The notes: generated by a model not told the origin, from the letters alone. 64,000 bases of DNA from Buttiauxella agrestis ATCC 33320 (GCA_024169445.1 JALKFA010000001.1:2666001-2730000), one strand, 5' to 3'; positions 31,394-40,653 are shown, numbered from the stretch's first letter. Program-made: numbers and translations.

Positions 31394-33274
31394 ATGTTGC
31401 TTAAAAAATTGCACAGTTTTCGAGTGTCAGCGCTTACGTTGGGACTGGCACTCAGTTTCGCTCCACTGTTTATGGCGCAGGCCGATGAGCCAGAGGTTGT
31501 TCCATCAGATAGCTCTGCGGTGAGCATTGAACCCGCAAGCTCACCTGACCAGCCATTACCACAATCTACTGCGACCGCTAATATGGTGGGAGTGTTGCCG
31601 CTCAACTCAACCGGCATGTCTGCCGCACAAAGTCGCACGCAGCTGGTGGCTCAAATGCCTGCGGGTTATACGCCGGTTTACCTCAATGCGCTTTCAGCGT
31701 TCTATGCCGCCCGTGAAATGAAACCGATGTGGGAAAATCGCGATGCGGTGAAAGCTTTCCAACAACAGCTTGCGGAACTGGCCATTGCCGGTATTCAGCC
31801 GCAATTTACCACTTGGGTTGAGCTGCTCACCGACCCTGCCGTCACGGGTCTGGCGCGAGACATCGTTTTGTCAGATGCGATGATGGGATATCTGCAATTT
31901 GTGTATGGTATCCCAACGGAAGGTAACCGCTGGTTGTACAGCACTAAGCCATACAAGCTGCAAACTCCGCCTATTTCCGTGATTAACCAATGGCAGGTGG
32001 CGGTTGACCAGGGAACGCTGGTGAGTTTTATCGAAACACTTGCGCCTCAGCATCCGCAATACGCCAAATTGCATCAATCACTGGTGCATTTGTTAAGTGA
32101 CTCACGTCCGTGGCCGCAACTGACCGGCAGTGAAACGCTCCGTCCTGGCCAGTGGAGCAACGATACGCCAGCACTGAGAGAAATTCTGGCCCGTACCGGC
32201 ATGCTGCAAGCTGAACCTGCAATACCGCTTAAAGAACGGGATAGTGTATCTAATACTGTCGTTGCAATCAGTCCATCGGCCATTCAACTAGACAGTGAGC
32301 AGGTGGCGCAACAGACTCCTGAAGCGGTTGCCGGGAAGAAAAAGAAATCAGCGCCTGCTGTGCGAAGCGTTTACAGCAACGAACTGGTGGAAGGGGTGAA
32401 ACGTTTCCAGAAATGGCAGGGTTTGGGTGTGGATGGCTCCATTGGGCAATTAACGCGTAACTGGCTGAATGTCACGCCACAGCAGCGTGCGTCGTTAGTG
32501 GCATTAAATATCCAACGTTTGCGATTGCTGCCGAAGAAACTCGACACCGGTATTATGGTGAACATCCCTGACTATTCGCTGAGCTATTACCTCAACGGCA
32601 GTGAAGTATTGGCTTCGCGGGTGATTGTCGGGCGTCCTGACCGTAAAACGCCAATGATGAGCAGTGCGCTTAATAACGTGGTGGTGAACCCGCCATGGAA
32701 TGTGCCGCCAACGCTTGCACGCAACGATATCCTGCCAAAAGTCCGTCAGGACCCGGGTTATCTTGATCGCCATGGTTACAGCGTTTTACGCGGCTGGAGC
32801 AACAATGCTGAAGCTATCGACCCGTGGCGTGTGGATTGGGAAACTATCACAGCCAGCAATCTGCCATTCCGTTTCCAGCAAAAACCAGGGGTGCAGAACT
32901 CGTTAGGGCGTTACAAGTTTAATATGCCGAGTTCTGACGCTATCTATTTGCATGACACGCCAAACCACACCCTGTTCCAGAAAGATGCACGAGCGCTGAG
33001 TTCTGGCTGCGTACGCGTGAATAAAGCGTCTGAACTGGCAAATATGTTATTGCAGGATGCTGGCTGGAACGATGCCCGGATTTCAAGTCAACTGAAAGAC
33101 GGCAGTACCAAGTATGTCAATATTCGCCAGACCATTCCGGTCAATCTTTACTATTTGACGGCGTTTGTCGGTGAAGATGGACGTACACAGTACCGAACCG
33201 ATATTTACAATTACGATCTTACCGCGCGATCTGGCGCACAAATTCTTCCAAAAGCTGAACTATTGATTCGCTAA
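31394..33274 (+). CDS. ldtD: L,D-transpeptidase LdtD (YcbB)
   Basis: 626 residues (615 in E. coli). A Sec signal peptide ([14 protein letters not shown]...AQA) is followed by a peptidoglycan-binding domain ([16 protein letters not shown]...) and the YkuD catalytic domain. His520 and Cys539 fall in the pattern HDTPN...SSGCVRVN. It forms 3-3 crosslinks in peptidoglycan and can bypass beta-lactam-inhibited D,D-transpeptidases. The extra length is in low-complexity linkers near residues 30-60 and 290-330. mepK follows with an intervening hairpin. Confidence 0.97.
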   Translation: MLLKKLHSFRVSALTLGLALSFAPLFMAQADEPEVVPSDSSAVSIEPASSPDQPLPQSTATANMVGVLPLNSTGMSAAQSRTQLVAQMPAGYTPVYLNALSAFYAAREMKPMWENRDAVKAFQQQLAELAIAGIQPQFTTWVELLTDPAVTGLARDIVLSDAMMGYLQFVYGIPTEGNRWLYSTKPYKLQTPPISVINQWQVAVDQGTLVSFIETLAPQHPQYAKLHQSLVHLLSDSRPWPQLTGSETLRPGQWSNDTPALREILARTGMLQAEPAIPLKERDSVSNTVVAISPSAIQLDSEQVAQQTPEAVAGKKKKSAPAVRSVYSNELVEGVKRFQKWQGLGVDGSIGQLTRNWLNVTPQQRASLVALNIQRLRLLPKKLDTGIMVNIPDYSLSYYLNGSEVLASRVIVGRPDRKTPMMSSALNNVVVNPPWNVPPTLARNDILPKVRQDPGYLDRHGYSVLRGWSNNAEAIDPWRVDWETITASNLPFRFQQKPGVQNSLGRYKFNMPSSDAIYLHDTPNHTLFQKDARALSSGCVRVNKASELANMLLQDAGWNDARISSQLKDGSTKYVNIRQTIPVNLYYLTAFVGEDGRTQYRTDIYNYDLTARSGAQILPKAELLIR

Positions 33275-33316
33275 ATGCAGTAATTCTAATGAATTAGCGG
33301 TCGTAATAATTGCGAT

Positions 33317-33359
33317 ACCCAGCCGGGTCCTCTACAGGGCCCGATTTTGCTGGGTTTTG
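33317..33359 (+). terminator. Hairpin between ldtD and mepK
   Basis: An outer stem ACCCAGC / GCTGGGT encloses an inner GGGTCC / GGGCCC stem, followed by TTTTG. Probably a terminator after ldtD, 97 bp before the chosen mepK start. Confidence 0.65.
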
Positions 33360-33455
33360 CACACCTTGACTCGCTTTGTTTTGGCAGTTAAGGTGCCAGG
33401 CAGTGCGCTGAAGTGCATATTATTCGATCGTTTTTTACCTGTAGACCTGGACATC

Positions 33456-34004
33456 ATGGACAAATTTGACGCAAACCGCCGCAAGCTGCTGGCGTTGGGT
33501 GGCGTGGCTTTAGGTGCCTCGCTGTTACCAACACAAGCGTTTGCCATGCTATCAACACCGCGCCCACGCGTTCTGACTCTGAATAACCTGCATACAGGGG
33601 AGTCATTGAAGGCTGAATTTTTCGATGGTAAAGGCTATATTCAGGATGAATTAGCAAGGCTTAATCATTTCTTCCGCGATTATCGCGCGAATAAAATTAA
33701 ATCCATCGACCCGAAATTATTCGACCAGCTATATCGCCTGCAAGGCTTGTTGGGGACCAACAAACCGGTGCAACTGGTCTCTGGCTATCGCTCTCTGGAC
33801 ACCAATAATGAGCTTCGTGCTCACAGTCGTGGGGTTGCGAAAAAAAGCTACCACACCAAAGGCCAGGCCATGGATTTCCATATTGAAGGGATTTCGTTGA
33901 GCAATGTTCGCAAAGCAGCATTATCTATGCGCGCAGGTGGTGTAGGATACTACCCCAGCAGCAACTTTGTGCATATTGATACCGGGCCATTAAGGCGCTG
34001 GTAA
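33456..34004 (+). CDS. mepK: Murein endopeptidase MepK (YcbK)
   Basis: The start is ATG at 33456 ([12 protein letters not shown]), giving 182 residues as in E. coli; the frame opens 33 codons earlier without similarity. An N-terminal twin-arginine signal ([10 protein letters not shown]...AFA) predicts Tat export. It is a peptidase M15A/DUF882 zinc enzyme with His133, Asp140 and His173 as ligands ([21 protein letters not shown]). E. coli MepK cleaves 3-3 (and weakly 4-3) crosslinks, the bonds made by LdtD next door. Confidence 0.96.
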   Translation: MDKFDANRRKLLALGGVALGASLLPTQAFAMLSTPRPRVLTLNNLHTGESLKAEFFDGKGYIQDELARLNHFFRDYRANKIKSIDPKLFDQLYRLQGLLGTNKPVQLVSGYRSLDTNNELRAHSRGVAKKSYHTKGQAMDFHIEGISLSNVRKAALSMRAGGVGYYPSSNFVHIDTGPLRRW

Positions 34005-34044
34005 AACAACGGAATCCGGCGATGGTTGCCGGTATTGGAGTGTC

Positions 34045-34692
34045 ATGAACTATCACATAATTCCGGTCACCGCATTCGGACAAAACTGTTCGCTGATTTG
34101 GTGTGAAGTAACTCAACAGGCAGCACTGGTTGATCCCGGTGGCGAAGCCGAAAAGATCAAGCAGCAAGTGGCGGCGCAGGGCGTGACTATTACGCAAATC
34201 CTGTTAACGCATGGTCATCTTGATCATGTTGGGGCTGCTGCTGAACTGGCCGAACATTACGGTGTTCCTGTTGTTGGGCCGGAAAAAGAAGACGAATTTT
34301 GGTTGCAGGGTTTACCCGCGCAAAGCCAAATGTTTGGGCTTGAGGAGTGTTTGCCGCTGACGCCAGACTGTTGGCTGAACGAGGGTGATAGTGTGTCAGT
34401 GGGAAATGTAGCCTTACAGGTGCTGCATTGCCCGGGCCATACTCCTGGTCACGTCGTTTTCTTTGATGCGCAATCTCAGTTACTGATTTCCGGCGATGTG
34501 ATTTTCAAAGGCGGAGTAGGGCGTAGCGACTTCCCGCGTGGCGACCATGCGGCGCTGATTGACTCGATTAAACGTAAACTGTTGCCATTAGGTGATGATG
34601 TGACGTTTATTCCAGGTCACGGGCCGTTGTCCACTTTGGGTTATGAACGCCTGCACAATCCCTTCCTGCAAGACGAATTACCGGTCTGGTGA
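34045..34692 (+). CDS. ycbL: YcbL, glyoxalase II-like metallo-hydrolase
   Basis: 215 residues, as in E. coli. A metallo-beta-lactamase fold with THGHLDH at 55-61 and later HCPGHTPG and PGHGP motifs. Type II glyoxalase-like: it hydrolyses S-lactoylglutathione in vitro for the Salmonella homologue, but lacks the C-terminal glutathione-binding domain of classic GloB. It lies 40 bp after mepK and ends before a bidirectional terminator. Confidence 0.95.
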   Translation: MNYHIIPVTAFGQNCSLIWCEVTQQAALVDPGGEAEKIKQQVAAQGVTITQILLTHGHLDHVGAAAELAEHYGVPVVGPEKEDEFWLQGLPAQSQMFGLEECLPLTPDCWLNEGDSVSVGNVALQVLHCPGHTPGHVVFFDAQSQLLISGDVIFKGGVGRSDFPRGDHAALIDSIKRKLLPLGDDVTFIPGHGPLSTLGYERLHNPFLQDELPVW

Positions 34693-34709
34693 GTTTGTTA
34701 AGCTAAATA

Positions 34710-34737
34710 AAAAGAGCCGCTTTGAGCGGCTCTTTTC
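34710..34737. terminator. Bidirectional terminator, formerly shared by ycbL and aspC
   Basis: A GAGCCGCT / AGCGGCTC stem with a TTG loop, flanked by AAAA and TTTT. It terminates ycbL. With the IS removed it would lie 16 bp from the aspC stop codon and serve aspC on the other strand too. Confidence 0.9.
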
Positions 34738-34741
34738 ATAT

Positions 34742-34744
34742 CTG
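34742..34744. repeat. Left copy of 3-bp target duplication (CTG)
   Basis: CTG immediately left of the IS. The matching CTG is at 36048-36050. Three base pairs is a usual duplication for IS3-family elements. Confidence 0.75.
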
Positions 34745-34774
34745 TGACCCGTCCTAAATAGCGTTGACACATTT
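34745..34774 (+). repeat. IS left inverted repeat
   Basis: Starts TGACCCGTCCT and ends with GTTGACACATTT. It pairs with the right end at TGAC, GTCCT and GTTGACAC; the middle differs and needs a shift. Confidence 0.85.
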
Positions 34775-34798
34775 AATTCGCAGGCAGAGGAAAATGTG

Positions 34799-35197
34799 AT
34801 GAACCAATATGTTAAACGCACACAACGCGATTACCCTCTATCCTTTAAACTGGCCGTTGTCGAACAGGTCGAAAAAGGGGAAATGACTTACCGTCAGGCG
34901 CAAGACCGCTACGGTATTCAGGGTAGCCACACCGTCATGACGTGGTTGCGCAGATACGGTCAACTCGACTGGCACTCCTCCTCTCTCGCAAGAAAGTGCG
35001 GAGCTACTATGCCCAAAATACCTCTTACTCCCGAACAACGGATCAAAGAACTCGAGCAGCAACTGGCTGAATCAGAAGTAAAAGCCCAGTTTTTTGAAGC
35101 TGTCGTGAAGGTAATGAATACCGAGTTCGGAGCCACACTGACAAAAAAGCAGTTGGCCACCTTATCACGCAAGCACAAACGCCGGGACTCACAGTAA
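34799..35197 (+). CDS. IS3-family OrfA (HTH DNA-binding protein)
   Basis: 132 residues from ATG at 34799; a GTG at 34796 is an alternative start, and GAGGA lies 4-7 nt upstream. The N-terminal helix-turn-helix (YPLSFKLAVVEQVEKGEMTY) is followed by a C-terminal leucine-zipper-like helix (RIKELEQQLAESEVKAQFF). It binds the inverted repeats and is the N-terminal part of the OrfAB transposase. The slippery A_AAA_AAG at 35143-35149 lies in frame near its end. The TAATG stop-start overlap joins it to orfB. Confidence 0.93.
   Translation: MNQYVKRTQRDYPLSFKLAVVEQVEKGEMTYRQAQDRYGIQGSHTVMTWLRRYGQLDWHSSSLARKCGATMPKIPLTPEQRIKELEQQLAESEVKAQFFEAVVKVMNTEFGATLTKKQLATLSRKHKRRDSQ
35143..35149 (+). promoter_or_regulatory. 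Programmed -1 frameshift site A_AAA_AAG
   Basis: AAAAAAG in the phase A AAA AAG relative to orfA (codons AAA 35144-35146, AAG 35147-35149). orfB lies in the -1 frame and is open from this point. Slippage gives a 404-405-residue OrfAB. This heptamer is the most slippery type in E. coli (dnaX) and common in IS3-family elements. Confidence 0.88.
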
Positions 35198-35208
35198 TGC
35201 GTGCTTGC
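35169..35208 (+). promoter_or_regulatory. Stem enclosing the orfB start
   Basis: GCAAGCAC (35169-35176) and GTGCTTGC (35201-35208) are perfectly complementary. The loop contains the orfA stop/orfB start TAATG. It lies 19 nt past the slippery heptamer, so it may stimulate the frameshift, block separate orfB initiation, or both. Confidence 0.5.
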
Positions 35209-36012
35209 CGGTTCATGGGGATCAGCCGACAGGCGTGGTATCAATCTCTGCAACGTGAGCGCGGAAGAGAAAGACAGGCGCAGCATATCGTTGAACAGGT
35301 GACGACCATCCGGCTACACCAGCCCCGGCTGGGGACACGTAAACTGCATTATTTATTGCAACAGCAACCAGAGCCGGCACTCCATGTCGGTCGGGATCGT
35401 TTGTTCCAGATACTGCGTGGCGCACGATTACTGGTAATACCGAAACGGGCGTATCACAAAACGACTCAAAGCCATCATCGCTTTTATCGTCATCCTAACT
35501 TATTGAAGGCGGGAGAAAATCAGGTTGTTGCCAGCCGCCCGGAGCAGGTGTGGGTCGCGGATATCACGTACCTTCCCCTGCGTAAGGGAACGGCGTACCT
35601 CAGTCTGATAACAGACGTCTGGTCGAGAAAAATCGTGGGATATCATGTGCATGAAAGTCTGCATACCCATCATGTGGCTAAGGCGTTCAGAATGGCGCTG
35701 GTCAGCAGGCGTACAGCACATCCACTGGTGCATCACTCAGATCGGGGTGTGCAGTACTGTTCAACAGAATATCAGGCACTACACCAACGCCATGGGGTCA
35801 TCTGCTCGATGACAGACGGGTATGACTGTTATCAGAATGCGCTGGCGGAACGGGTAAACGGGATATTAAAAATGGAATATCTGCTCGGGAAGCCAGAAGA
35901 TATCGGACAGGCAAGAAAGATGGTCAGGGAGTCGGTGGAAATCTACAACACGCGGCGGCCACATCTGTCGCTAAAATACAAAACGCCCGATGAAGTTCAT
36001 CGGGCGTTGTAA
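35197..36012 (+). CDS. IS3-family OrfB transposase (DDE integrase domain)
   Basis: 271 residues from the ATG at 35197, overlapping the orfA stop by one base. An HTH_21 N-terminal part (about 25-95) is followed by an rve/RNase H-like domain. The catalytic triad is Asp122 (VWVADITYLP), Asp182 (HHSDRGVQY) and Glu218 (NALAERVNG), with 35 residues between the second Asp and Glu, the DD(35)E signature. The functional enzyme is expected to be the OrfAB frameshift fusion. Confidence 0.95.
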   Translation: MRACRFMGISRQAWYQSLQRERGRERQAQHIVEQVTTIRLHQPRLGTRKLHYLLQQQPEPALHVGRDRLFQILRGARLLVIPKRAYHKTTQSHHRFYRHPNLLKAGENQVVASRPEQVWVADITYLPLRKGTAYLSLITDVWSRKIVGYHVHESLHTHHVAKAFRMALVSRRTAHPLVHHSDRGVQYCSTEYQALHQRHGVICSMTDGYDCYQNALAERVNGILKMEYLLGKPEDIGQARKMVRESVEIYNTRRPHLSLKYKTPDEVHRAL

Positions 36013-36017
36013 GGCCG

Positions 36018-36047
36018 AAAAGTGTCAACCTATAGCAGGACTAGTCA
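36018..36047 (-). repeat. IS right inverted repeat
   Basis: Read on the minus strand it starts TGACTAGTCCTGC and ends GTTGACACTTTT. The outermost base is 11 bp from the aspC stop codon. Confidence 0.85.
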
Positions 36048-36050
36048 CTG
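36048..36050. repeat. Right copy of 3-bp target duplication (CTG)
   Basis: CTG directly after the right inverted repeat, matching 34742-34744. Confidence 0.75.
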
Positions 36051-36058
36051 CTGATGGC

Positions 36059-37249
36059 TTACAGCACAGCAACAATCGCTTCGCACAGCGGAGCCATATT
36101 GTCTGGCGTCATGCCTGCAACGTTCACACGCCCTGAAGCAACCGCATACACACCAAACTCTTCACGTAAACGCAGCACCTGCTCTTTAGTCAGGCCGCTG
36201 AACGAGAACATACCGTTCTGGTTGATGATGAAGCTAAAGTCGCGGTTAGCGCCTTTCTCTTGCAGGGTATTGACGAACAACTGGCGCATACGGTGAATAC
36301 GCTGACGCATGTCTGACAGCTCTTGTTCCCAAATTGTACGCAGCGCGTCATTGCTCAGAATGGTAGCAACAACGGAGGCGCCGTGTGCTGGCGGGTTAGA
36401 GTAGTTAGCACGAATCACAGCCTTCATCTGGCTGAACGCACGATCCACGGTATCCGCATCAGCAGCAACCAGAGTGCAAGCACCTACGCGCTCGTTGTAG
36501 AGGCCAAAGTTCTTAGAATAAGAGCTGGCAACAATCAGTTCTTTGTGGCTTGCAGCAAAGATACGCAGACCTTCGGCATCTTCTTCCAGACCACGGGCAA
36601 AGCCCTGATAGGCGAAGTCAAACAGCGGCAACCAGCCTTTAGCCAGTGACATTTCTGCCAGAGTTTTCCACTGCTCAGCCGTTGGATCAATACCGGTTGG
36701 GTTATGGCAGCAACCGTGGAACAACACCACGTCACCTGCTTGTGCAGCTTGCAGGCTGTTAATCAGGCCATCGAAATTCAGAGAGTGGTTCTGCGCGTCA
36801 TAGTAATCATATTCACACACTTCCAGCCCAGCAGAGTTAAAGACGCTTTTGTGGTTTGGCCAGCTTGGATTGCTCACCCACACACGTTGGGTGGTGGTAT
36901 TTTTGGCGAGGAAATCAGCGGCAACACGCAGTGCGCCAGTACCACCAGGGGTTTGAGCCGTACGAGCACGTTTGTTTGCACTCAGAGCATTATTTTTCCC
37001 GAACAGCAATTCCTGGGTACAGCTACCAAATTCTGGAATACCGTCAATACCGAGGTAGTTCTTGGTGTTCTCATTTTCCAGCAGATACAGCTCCGCTTTC
37101 TTAACGCAGGTTAAAACCGGAGTTTTACCCGTTTCATCCTTATAAACACCAATACCAAGGTTAATTTTAGTCGGACGGTCATCGGCGCGAAACAGATCGG
37201 CCAAACCAAGAATTGGATCAGCAGGAGCAGCGGTAATGTTCTCAAACAT
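36059..37249 (-). CDS. aspC: Aspartate aminotransferase AspC
   Basis: I chose the start at 37249 ([16 protein letters not shown]), giving 396 residues exactly as in E. coli; the frame runs 34 codons further upstream without family similarity. PLP class I aminotransferase; the PLP lysine lies in [15 protein letters not shown]. It interconverts aspartate and oxaloacetate with glutamate and 2-oxoglutarate. The coding sequence is whole, but the IS begins 11 bp past its stop and now separates it from its likely terminator. Confidence 0.98.
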   Translation of the reverse strand: MFENITAAPADPILGLADLFRADDRPTKINLGIGVYKDETGKTPVLTCVKKAELYLLENENTKNYLGIDGIPEFGSCTQELLFGKNNALSANKRARTAQTPGGTGALRVAADFLAKNTTTQRVWVSNPSWPNHKSVFNSAGLEVCEYDYYDAQNHSLNFDGLINSLQAAQAGDVVLFHGCCHNPTGIDPTAEQWKTLAEMSLAKGWLPLFDFAYQGFARGLEEDAEGLRIFAASHKELIVASSYSKNFGLYNERVGACTLVAADADTVDRAFSQMKAVIRANYSNPPAHGASVVATILSNDALRTIWEQELSDMRQRIHRMRQLFVNTLQEKGANRDFSFIINQNGMFSFSGLTKEQVLRLREEFGVYAVASGRVNVAGMTPDNMAPLCEAIVAVL

Positions 37250-37380
37250 GACGAGTTTCCATTGTGATATCGAGGGGAGTAACGCACTCAGGTTAACTGC
37301 TGTTTTAGTAAATGCCAACCGTTTGCAACAAAAAGAAACTGCTCTCGTCACAAGTTATTTTTTTCACCTCTCTGGGCATA

Positions 37381-37408
37381 AAAAAACAGGGCCGAAGCCC
37401 TGTTTTTA
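37381..37408 (-). terminator. ompF terminator
   Basis: CAGGGC / GCCCTG stem with a CGAA (minus TTCG) loop between A- and T-rich arms; the T-tract follows on the minus strand. It lies about 30 bp after the ompF stop. Confidence 0.9.
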
Positions 37409-37438
37409 AATCATCCTGGCAACAATGTTGCTGGATAA

Positions 37439-38596
37439 TTAGAACTGATAAACGATACCAACAGCAGCCTGGTCGCCAGTTGCTTGTTTAGCAGATTCGC
37501 TATACTCGTTGTCGTCCAGCATGTTGAACTGGTATGCAGCATACACGTTCATGTTTTTGTTGAAGTAGTACCAGGTACCCACTTCGATGTATTTAACCAG
37601 GTCAGCATCGCCACCGGAGAAGGTGCCACGAGCCTTCAGGTCTTTACCTTTAGACTGCACGTAAGCGATGGATGGACGCAGACCGAAGTCGAACTGGTAT
37701 TGAGCTACAGCTTCGAAGTTCTGAGTTTTGTTTGCGAAGTTATTGTCTGGTTCGCGAGTCATGTTAGTAGTTTCAGCATACATGATTGCAGCATAGACGT
37801 TGTTTGCATCGTACTTAGCAGCAGTAGACCATGCTTCAGCGCGGTCGCCACCAGCACTTGCCCAGTTGGCATTAGTTGCTGCTTCACGTTGTTCGAAAGT
37901 ACGGTTTGCAGACTCATAACCAGCTGCAACGCTGAAGCCTTCGCCGATGTCATAAGTTACAGCGGTGCTGTAGCCGTCGCCGTTAGCTTTAGCGCCGTTA
38001 CCAGCACGACCTAAAGTAGGCACGCCGTTTTCGTCCAGGCTTGGAGCAACTACGTTGCTACGCTCGTTTTTACCCTGGTATTGCAGAGCAAACGCCAGGC
38101 CATCAACCAGACCGAAGAAGTTGTTGTTACGGTAAGTCAGAACGCCAGTAGTACGGCCGTTCATGAAGTTGTCGGTAGCAGCCCAAGAATCGCCGCCCCA
38201 CTCAACCAGCATATCGGTATAAGCCGCTACGTCGTAGATTGCGCCGTAGTTACGGCCGTAATCCAGGGAACCTGCATCACCAAATTTCAGACCAGCAAAT
38301 GCCAGACGGGTGTTAGTAGGCTGAGTGCCTTCCGCGTTGGAGGCATTCATGTTGTATTCCCACTGGCCGTAACCGGTCAGTTGGTCATTGATCTGAGTTT
38401 CACCTTTGAAACCGATACGAGCATATGTGGTGTCATTGCTAGAAGTGTCACCAGTAGTGGTCCATACGTGCTCGCCTACAGCTTTGCCGTAGAAATCCAG
38501 TTTGTTGCCGTTTTTGTTATAGATTTCTGCAGCGTTTGCTGCACCGGCTACCAGCAGAGCAGGGATTACCACTGCCAGAATATTGCGCTTCATCAT
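37439..38596 (-). CDS. ompF: Outer-membrane general porin OmpF
   Basis: 385 residues (362 in E. coli OmpF). The 22-residue signal peptide ([18 protein letters not shown]...) is nearly that of E. coli, and the mature protein starts [16 protein letters not shown] and ends VGIVYQF. It is a 16-strand trimeric porin for small hydrophilic solutes, including beta-lactams. The extra residues lie in surface loops (around 175-215 and 225-250). The loop 3 constriction motif reads VEWGGD instead of PEFGGD. Start: ATGATG with GAGGGTAATAAATA, identical to the E. coli ompF ribosome site that MicF pairs with. Upstream OmpR boxes and gene order between aspC and asnS fix it as ompF rather than ompC. Confidence 0.96.
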   Translation of the reverse strand: MMKRNILAVVIPALLVAGAANAAEIYNKNGNKLDFYGKAVGEHVWTTTGDTSSNDTTYARIGFKGETQINDQLTGYGQWEYNMNASNAEGTQPTNTRLAFAGLKFGDAGSLDYGRNYGAIYDVAAYTDMLVEWGGDSWAATDNFMNGRTTGVLTYRNNNFFGLVDGLAFALQYQGKNERSNVVAPSLDENGVPTLGRAGNGAKANGDGYSTAVTYDIGEGFSVAAGYESANRTFEQREAATNANWASAGGDRAEAWSTAAKYDANNVYAAIMYAETTNMTREPDNNFANKTQNFEAVAQYQFDFGLRPSIAYVQSKGKDLKARGTFSGGDADLVKYIEVGTWYYFNKNMNVYAAYQFNMLDDNEYSESAKQATGDQAAVGIVYQF

Positions 38597-38701
38597 TATT
38601 TATTACCCTCATTAGGTTTTTTTGTAACACCTGCCACTGCCGTCAATAATTCTGTACGGAACTATTGATGAGAGTTTGGTGTCTTTCTGTATCTGTCAGG
38701 C

Positions 38702-38707
38702 ATCTTT
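38702..38707 (-). promoter_or_regulatory. ompF -10 element
   Basis: AAAGAT on the minus strand, in the context GGAAAGATGCCTG, the same as the E. coli ompF -10. It lies about 105 bp upstream of the ATG. No good -35, as expected for an OmpR-dependent promoter. Confidence 0.75.
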
Positions 38708-38734
38708 CCATCCATGAAACCGTTTCGCTAGCCA

Positions 38735-38792
38735 GAAAGTGCTACAAACATCGAGACTTGGTTACAAAAAGAAACTATATGTAACTAAATAT
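38735..38792 (-). promoter_or_regulatory. OmpR binding sites F1-F2-F3 of ompF
   Basis: On the minus strand, three tandem ~20-bp boxes: TTAGTTACATATAG (F1 side), TTTCTTTTTGTAACCAAG (F2) and GATGTTTGTAGCACTTTC (F3, next to the promoter). They align closely with the E. coli F1-F3 boxes and have the same spacing to the -10. OmpR-phosphate binding here gives osmotic control. Confidence 0.8.
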
Positions 38793-39151
38793 GTATTTTG
38801 TGGAACTTTGTGAACTATCTCAAACTTCCTTGCCGCTTCGCCTAAAAAAACACCTATTTATATCTATATATATGAATTACTTATGTTTAATTTAGAATAA
38901 GAAAAATATTGTGTATATTTTGCTTACATTTGTACATTATTTGAGTGACTTCTGGACATCCAGACTTCTGAGCAAGTTTTATCCGAATATGCTAAGTCAA
39001 TGCTGGTAGAGAGAGTGCTAGCGGTAAGTGTGGTTATTTTGTGTTTGTCTGTGTCATAGACACACTTAGTAACGGGGTAGTTGTGGAATGGGGTTGAAAT
39101 TGACGTTTGTTTAACTTTCGTTGAAGAAAAAAGACGTTCAGACAGTAGATG

Positions 39152-39177
39152 TAAAAAAGGCCAGCAATGCTGGCCTT
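39152..39177 (-). terminator. asnS terminator
   Basis: An AAGGCCAGC / GCTGGCCTT stem with a 3-nt loop, followed by TTTTTT on the minus strand, 15 bp after the asnS stop. Confidence 0.92.
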
Positions 39178-39192
39178 AGAAAAATAGCGGTT

Positions 39193-40593
39193 TTAGAAGC
39201 TAGCGTTACGTGGTGTACGTGGGAATGGAATCACGTCACGAACGTTCTGCACACCTGTTACATAGGCAATCAGGCGCTCAAAGCCAAGACCGAAACCGGA
39301 GTGTGGAACGGTGCCGTAACGACGCAGATCGCGATACCACCAGTAGTCTTCTTTATTCAGACCCATCTCAGCCATGCGCGCATCCAGTACATCCAGACGT
39401 TCTTCACGCTGAGAACCACCGATGATTTCACCAATACCTGGCGCTAACACGTCCATTGCGGCAACGGTTTTACCGTCTTCGTTAAGGCGCATATAGAAGG
39501 CCTTAATATCTTTTGGATAGTTTTTCACGACTACCGGCGCTTTGAAGTGTTGCTCAGCAAGATAACGCTCATGCTCGGAAGAAAGGTCTACACCCCAGTA
39601 CACTGGATTCTCGAATTTCTGACCGCAATTCTCGAGAATTGTAACCGCATCGGTGTAATCAACCTGCGCAAAATCGGCATCGATGAAACGCTGTAAACGA
39701 TCCACTGCATCTTTGTCAACGCGTTCAGCGAAGAACTCCATGTCATCCATACGCTCGTCAAGCACCGCTTTGAAGACATACTTCAGCATGGCTTCAGCCA
39801 GGCCCGCGACGTCGTCCAGATTGGCGAAAGCCACTTCTGGCTCCAGCATCCAGAATTCAGCCAGGTGACGACTGGTGTTGGAGTTTTCTGCACGGAAGGT
39901 TGGGCCGAAGGTATAAACCTTTGATAACGCACACGCGTAGGTTTCGCCGTTCAGCTGACCGGATACGGTCAGGAACGCTTCTTTACCAAAGAAGTCTTTA
40001 TCGAAATCAACTTTGCCCGCTTCGGTACGCGGCAGGTTTTCCATGTCCAGCGTAGATACACGGAACATTTCGCCAGCGCCTTCGGTATCAGATGCAGTAA
40101 TCAGCGGTGTGGATACCCAGAAATAACCATTTTCATGGAAGAAACGGTGTAAGGCTTGAGCAAGGGTATGACGCACACGGGCAACGGCGCCAATCATGTT
40201 GGTGCGTGGGCGCAGGTGAGCTACTTCACGCAGATACTCAATGCTGTGACGTTTTGCCGCCATCGGATAAGTATCAGGATCATCAACCCAGCCAGTCACT
40301 TCAACTTCACTTGCCTGGATTTCAAAGCTCTGGCCCTGACCAAGAGACTCTACAACTTTACCAGTCACGACAACGGAGCAACCGGTTGTCAGGCGCAGTA
40401 CGTCATCATTGTAATTAGGCAGAGAATTATTAATGACGGCCTGTACAGGAGAGAAGCAGGAACCGTCATAGACGGCGAGGAAGGAGATACCAGCTTTTGA
40501 ATCTCTACGAGTACGCACCCATCCGCGCACGGTGACTTCTTGGTCAACGGCTACGCGGCCCTGGAGTACGTCGGCTACAGGCACAACGCTCAT
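39193..40593 (-). CDS. asnS: Asparaginyl-tRNA synthetase
   Basis: 466 residues, as in E. coli. Class IIb synthetase: an N-terminal OB-fold anticodon-binding domain ([14 protein letters not shown]), then the catalytic core with motif 2 ([20 protein letters not shown]) and motif 3 ([10 protein letters not shown]). It charges tRNA-Asn. Codons look biased as for highly expressed genes. A terminator-like hairpin lies 35 bp upstream of its start. Confidence 0.99.
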   Translation of the reverse strand: MSVVPVADVLQGRVAVDQEVTVRGWVRTRRDSKAGISFLAVYDGSCFSPVQAVINNSLPNYNDDVLRLTTGCSVVVTGKVVESLGQGQSFEIQASEVEVTGWVDDPDTYPMAAKRHSIEYLREVAHLRPRTNMIGAVARVRHTLAQALHRFFHENGYFWVSTPLITASDTEGAGEMFRVSTLDMENLPRTEAGKVDFDKDFFGKEAFLTVSGQLNGETYACALSKVYTFGPTFRAENSNTSRHLAEFWMLEPEVAFANLDDVAGLAEAMLKYVFKAVLDERMDDMEFFAERVDKDAVDRLQRFIDADFAQVDYTDAVTILENCGQKFENPVYWGVDLSSEHERYLAEQHFKAPVVVKNYPKDIKAFYMRLNEDGKTVAAMDVLAPGIGEIIGGSQREERLDVLDARMAEMGLNKEDYWWYRDLRRYGTVPHSGFGLGFERLIAYVTGVQNVRDVIPFPRTPRNASF

Positions 40594-40623
40594 ATTTTTC
40601 TCTCTATTAAATGGTCAGTGACA

Positions 40624-40653
40624 ATAAAAAATAACCCACATTCGGGGGTTATC
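40624..40653 (-). terminator. Terminator between pncB and asnS
   Basis: On the minus strand, an ATAACCC / GGGTTAT stem with an 8-nt loop followed by TTTTTAT. It ends the pncB transcript, or it could attenuate read-through into asnS. Confidence 0.72.

Larger units (their letters stand above)
34745..36047 (+). mobile_element. IS3-family insertion sequence, 1303 bp, intact
   Basis: Bounded by imperfect terminal inverted repeats that begin TGAC and share GTCCT and GTTGACAC (34745-34774 and 36018-36047), and by a CTG direct duplication on both sides. It encodes overlapping orfA and orfB in the -1 relation with a slippery A_AAA_AAG, and a DD(35)E transposase. No stop codons or frameshifts damage it, so it is probably active or recently inserted. 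I do not recognise the exact element; an ISfinder search would name it. Confidence 0.96.
38597..39192. other. ompF-asnS intergenic region (596 bp)
   Basis: No credible gene. From the ompF side: leader (about 100 nt), promoter with OmpR boxes, then an AT-rich stretch (about 38800-38960), then sequence with no recognised feature, a weak hairpin at 39050-39064 and the asnS terminator at 39152-39177. In E. coli the matching region holds an IHF site and a distal OmpR site. Confidence 0.7.

Noticed and set aside
39050-39064. Short hairpin TGTGTC-ATA-GACACA upstream of ompF
   Set aside because: Only six pairs, far from both genes, and no promoter or T-tract suggests a small RNA.
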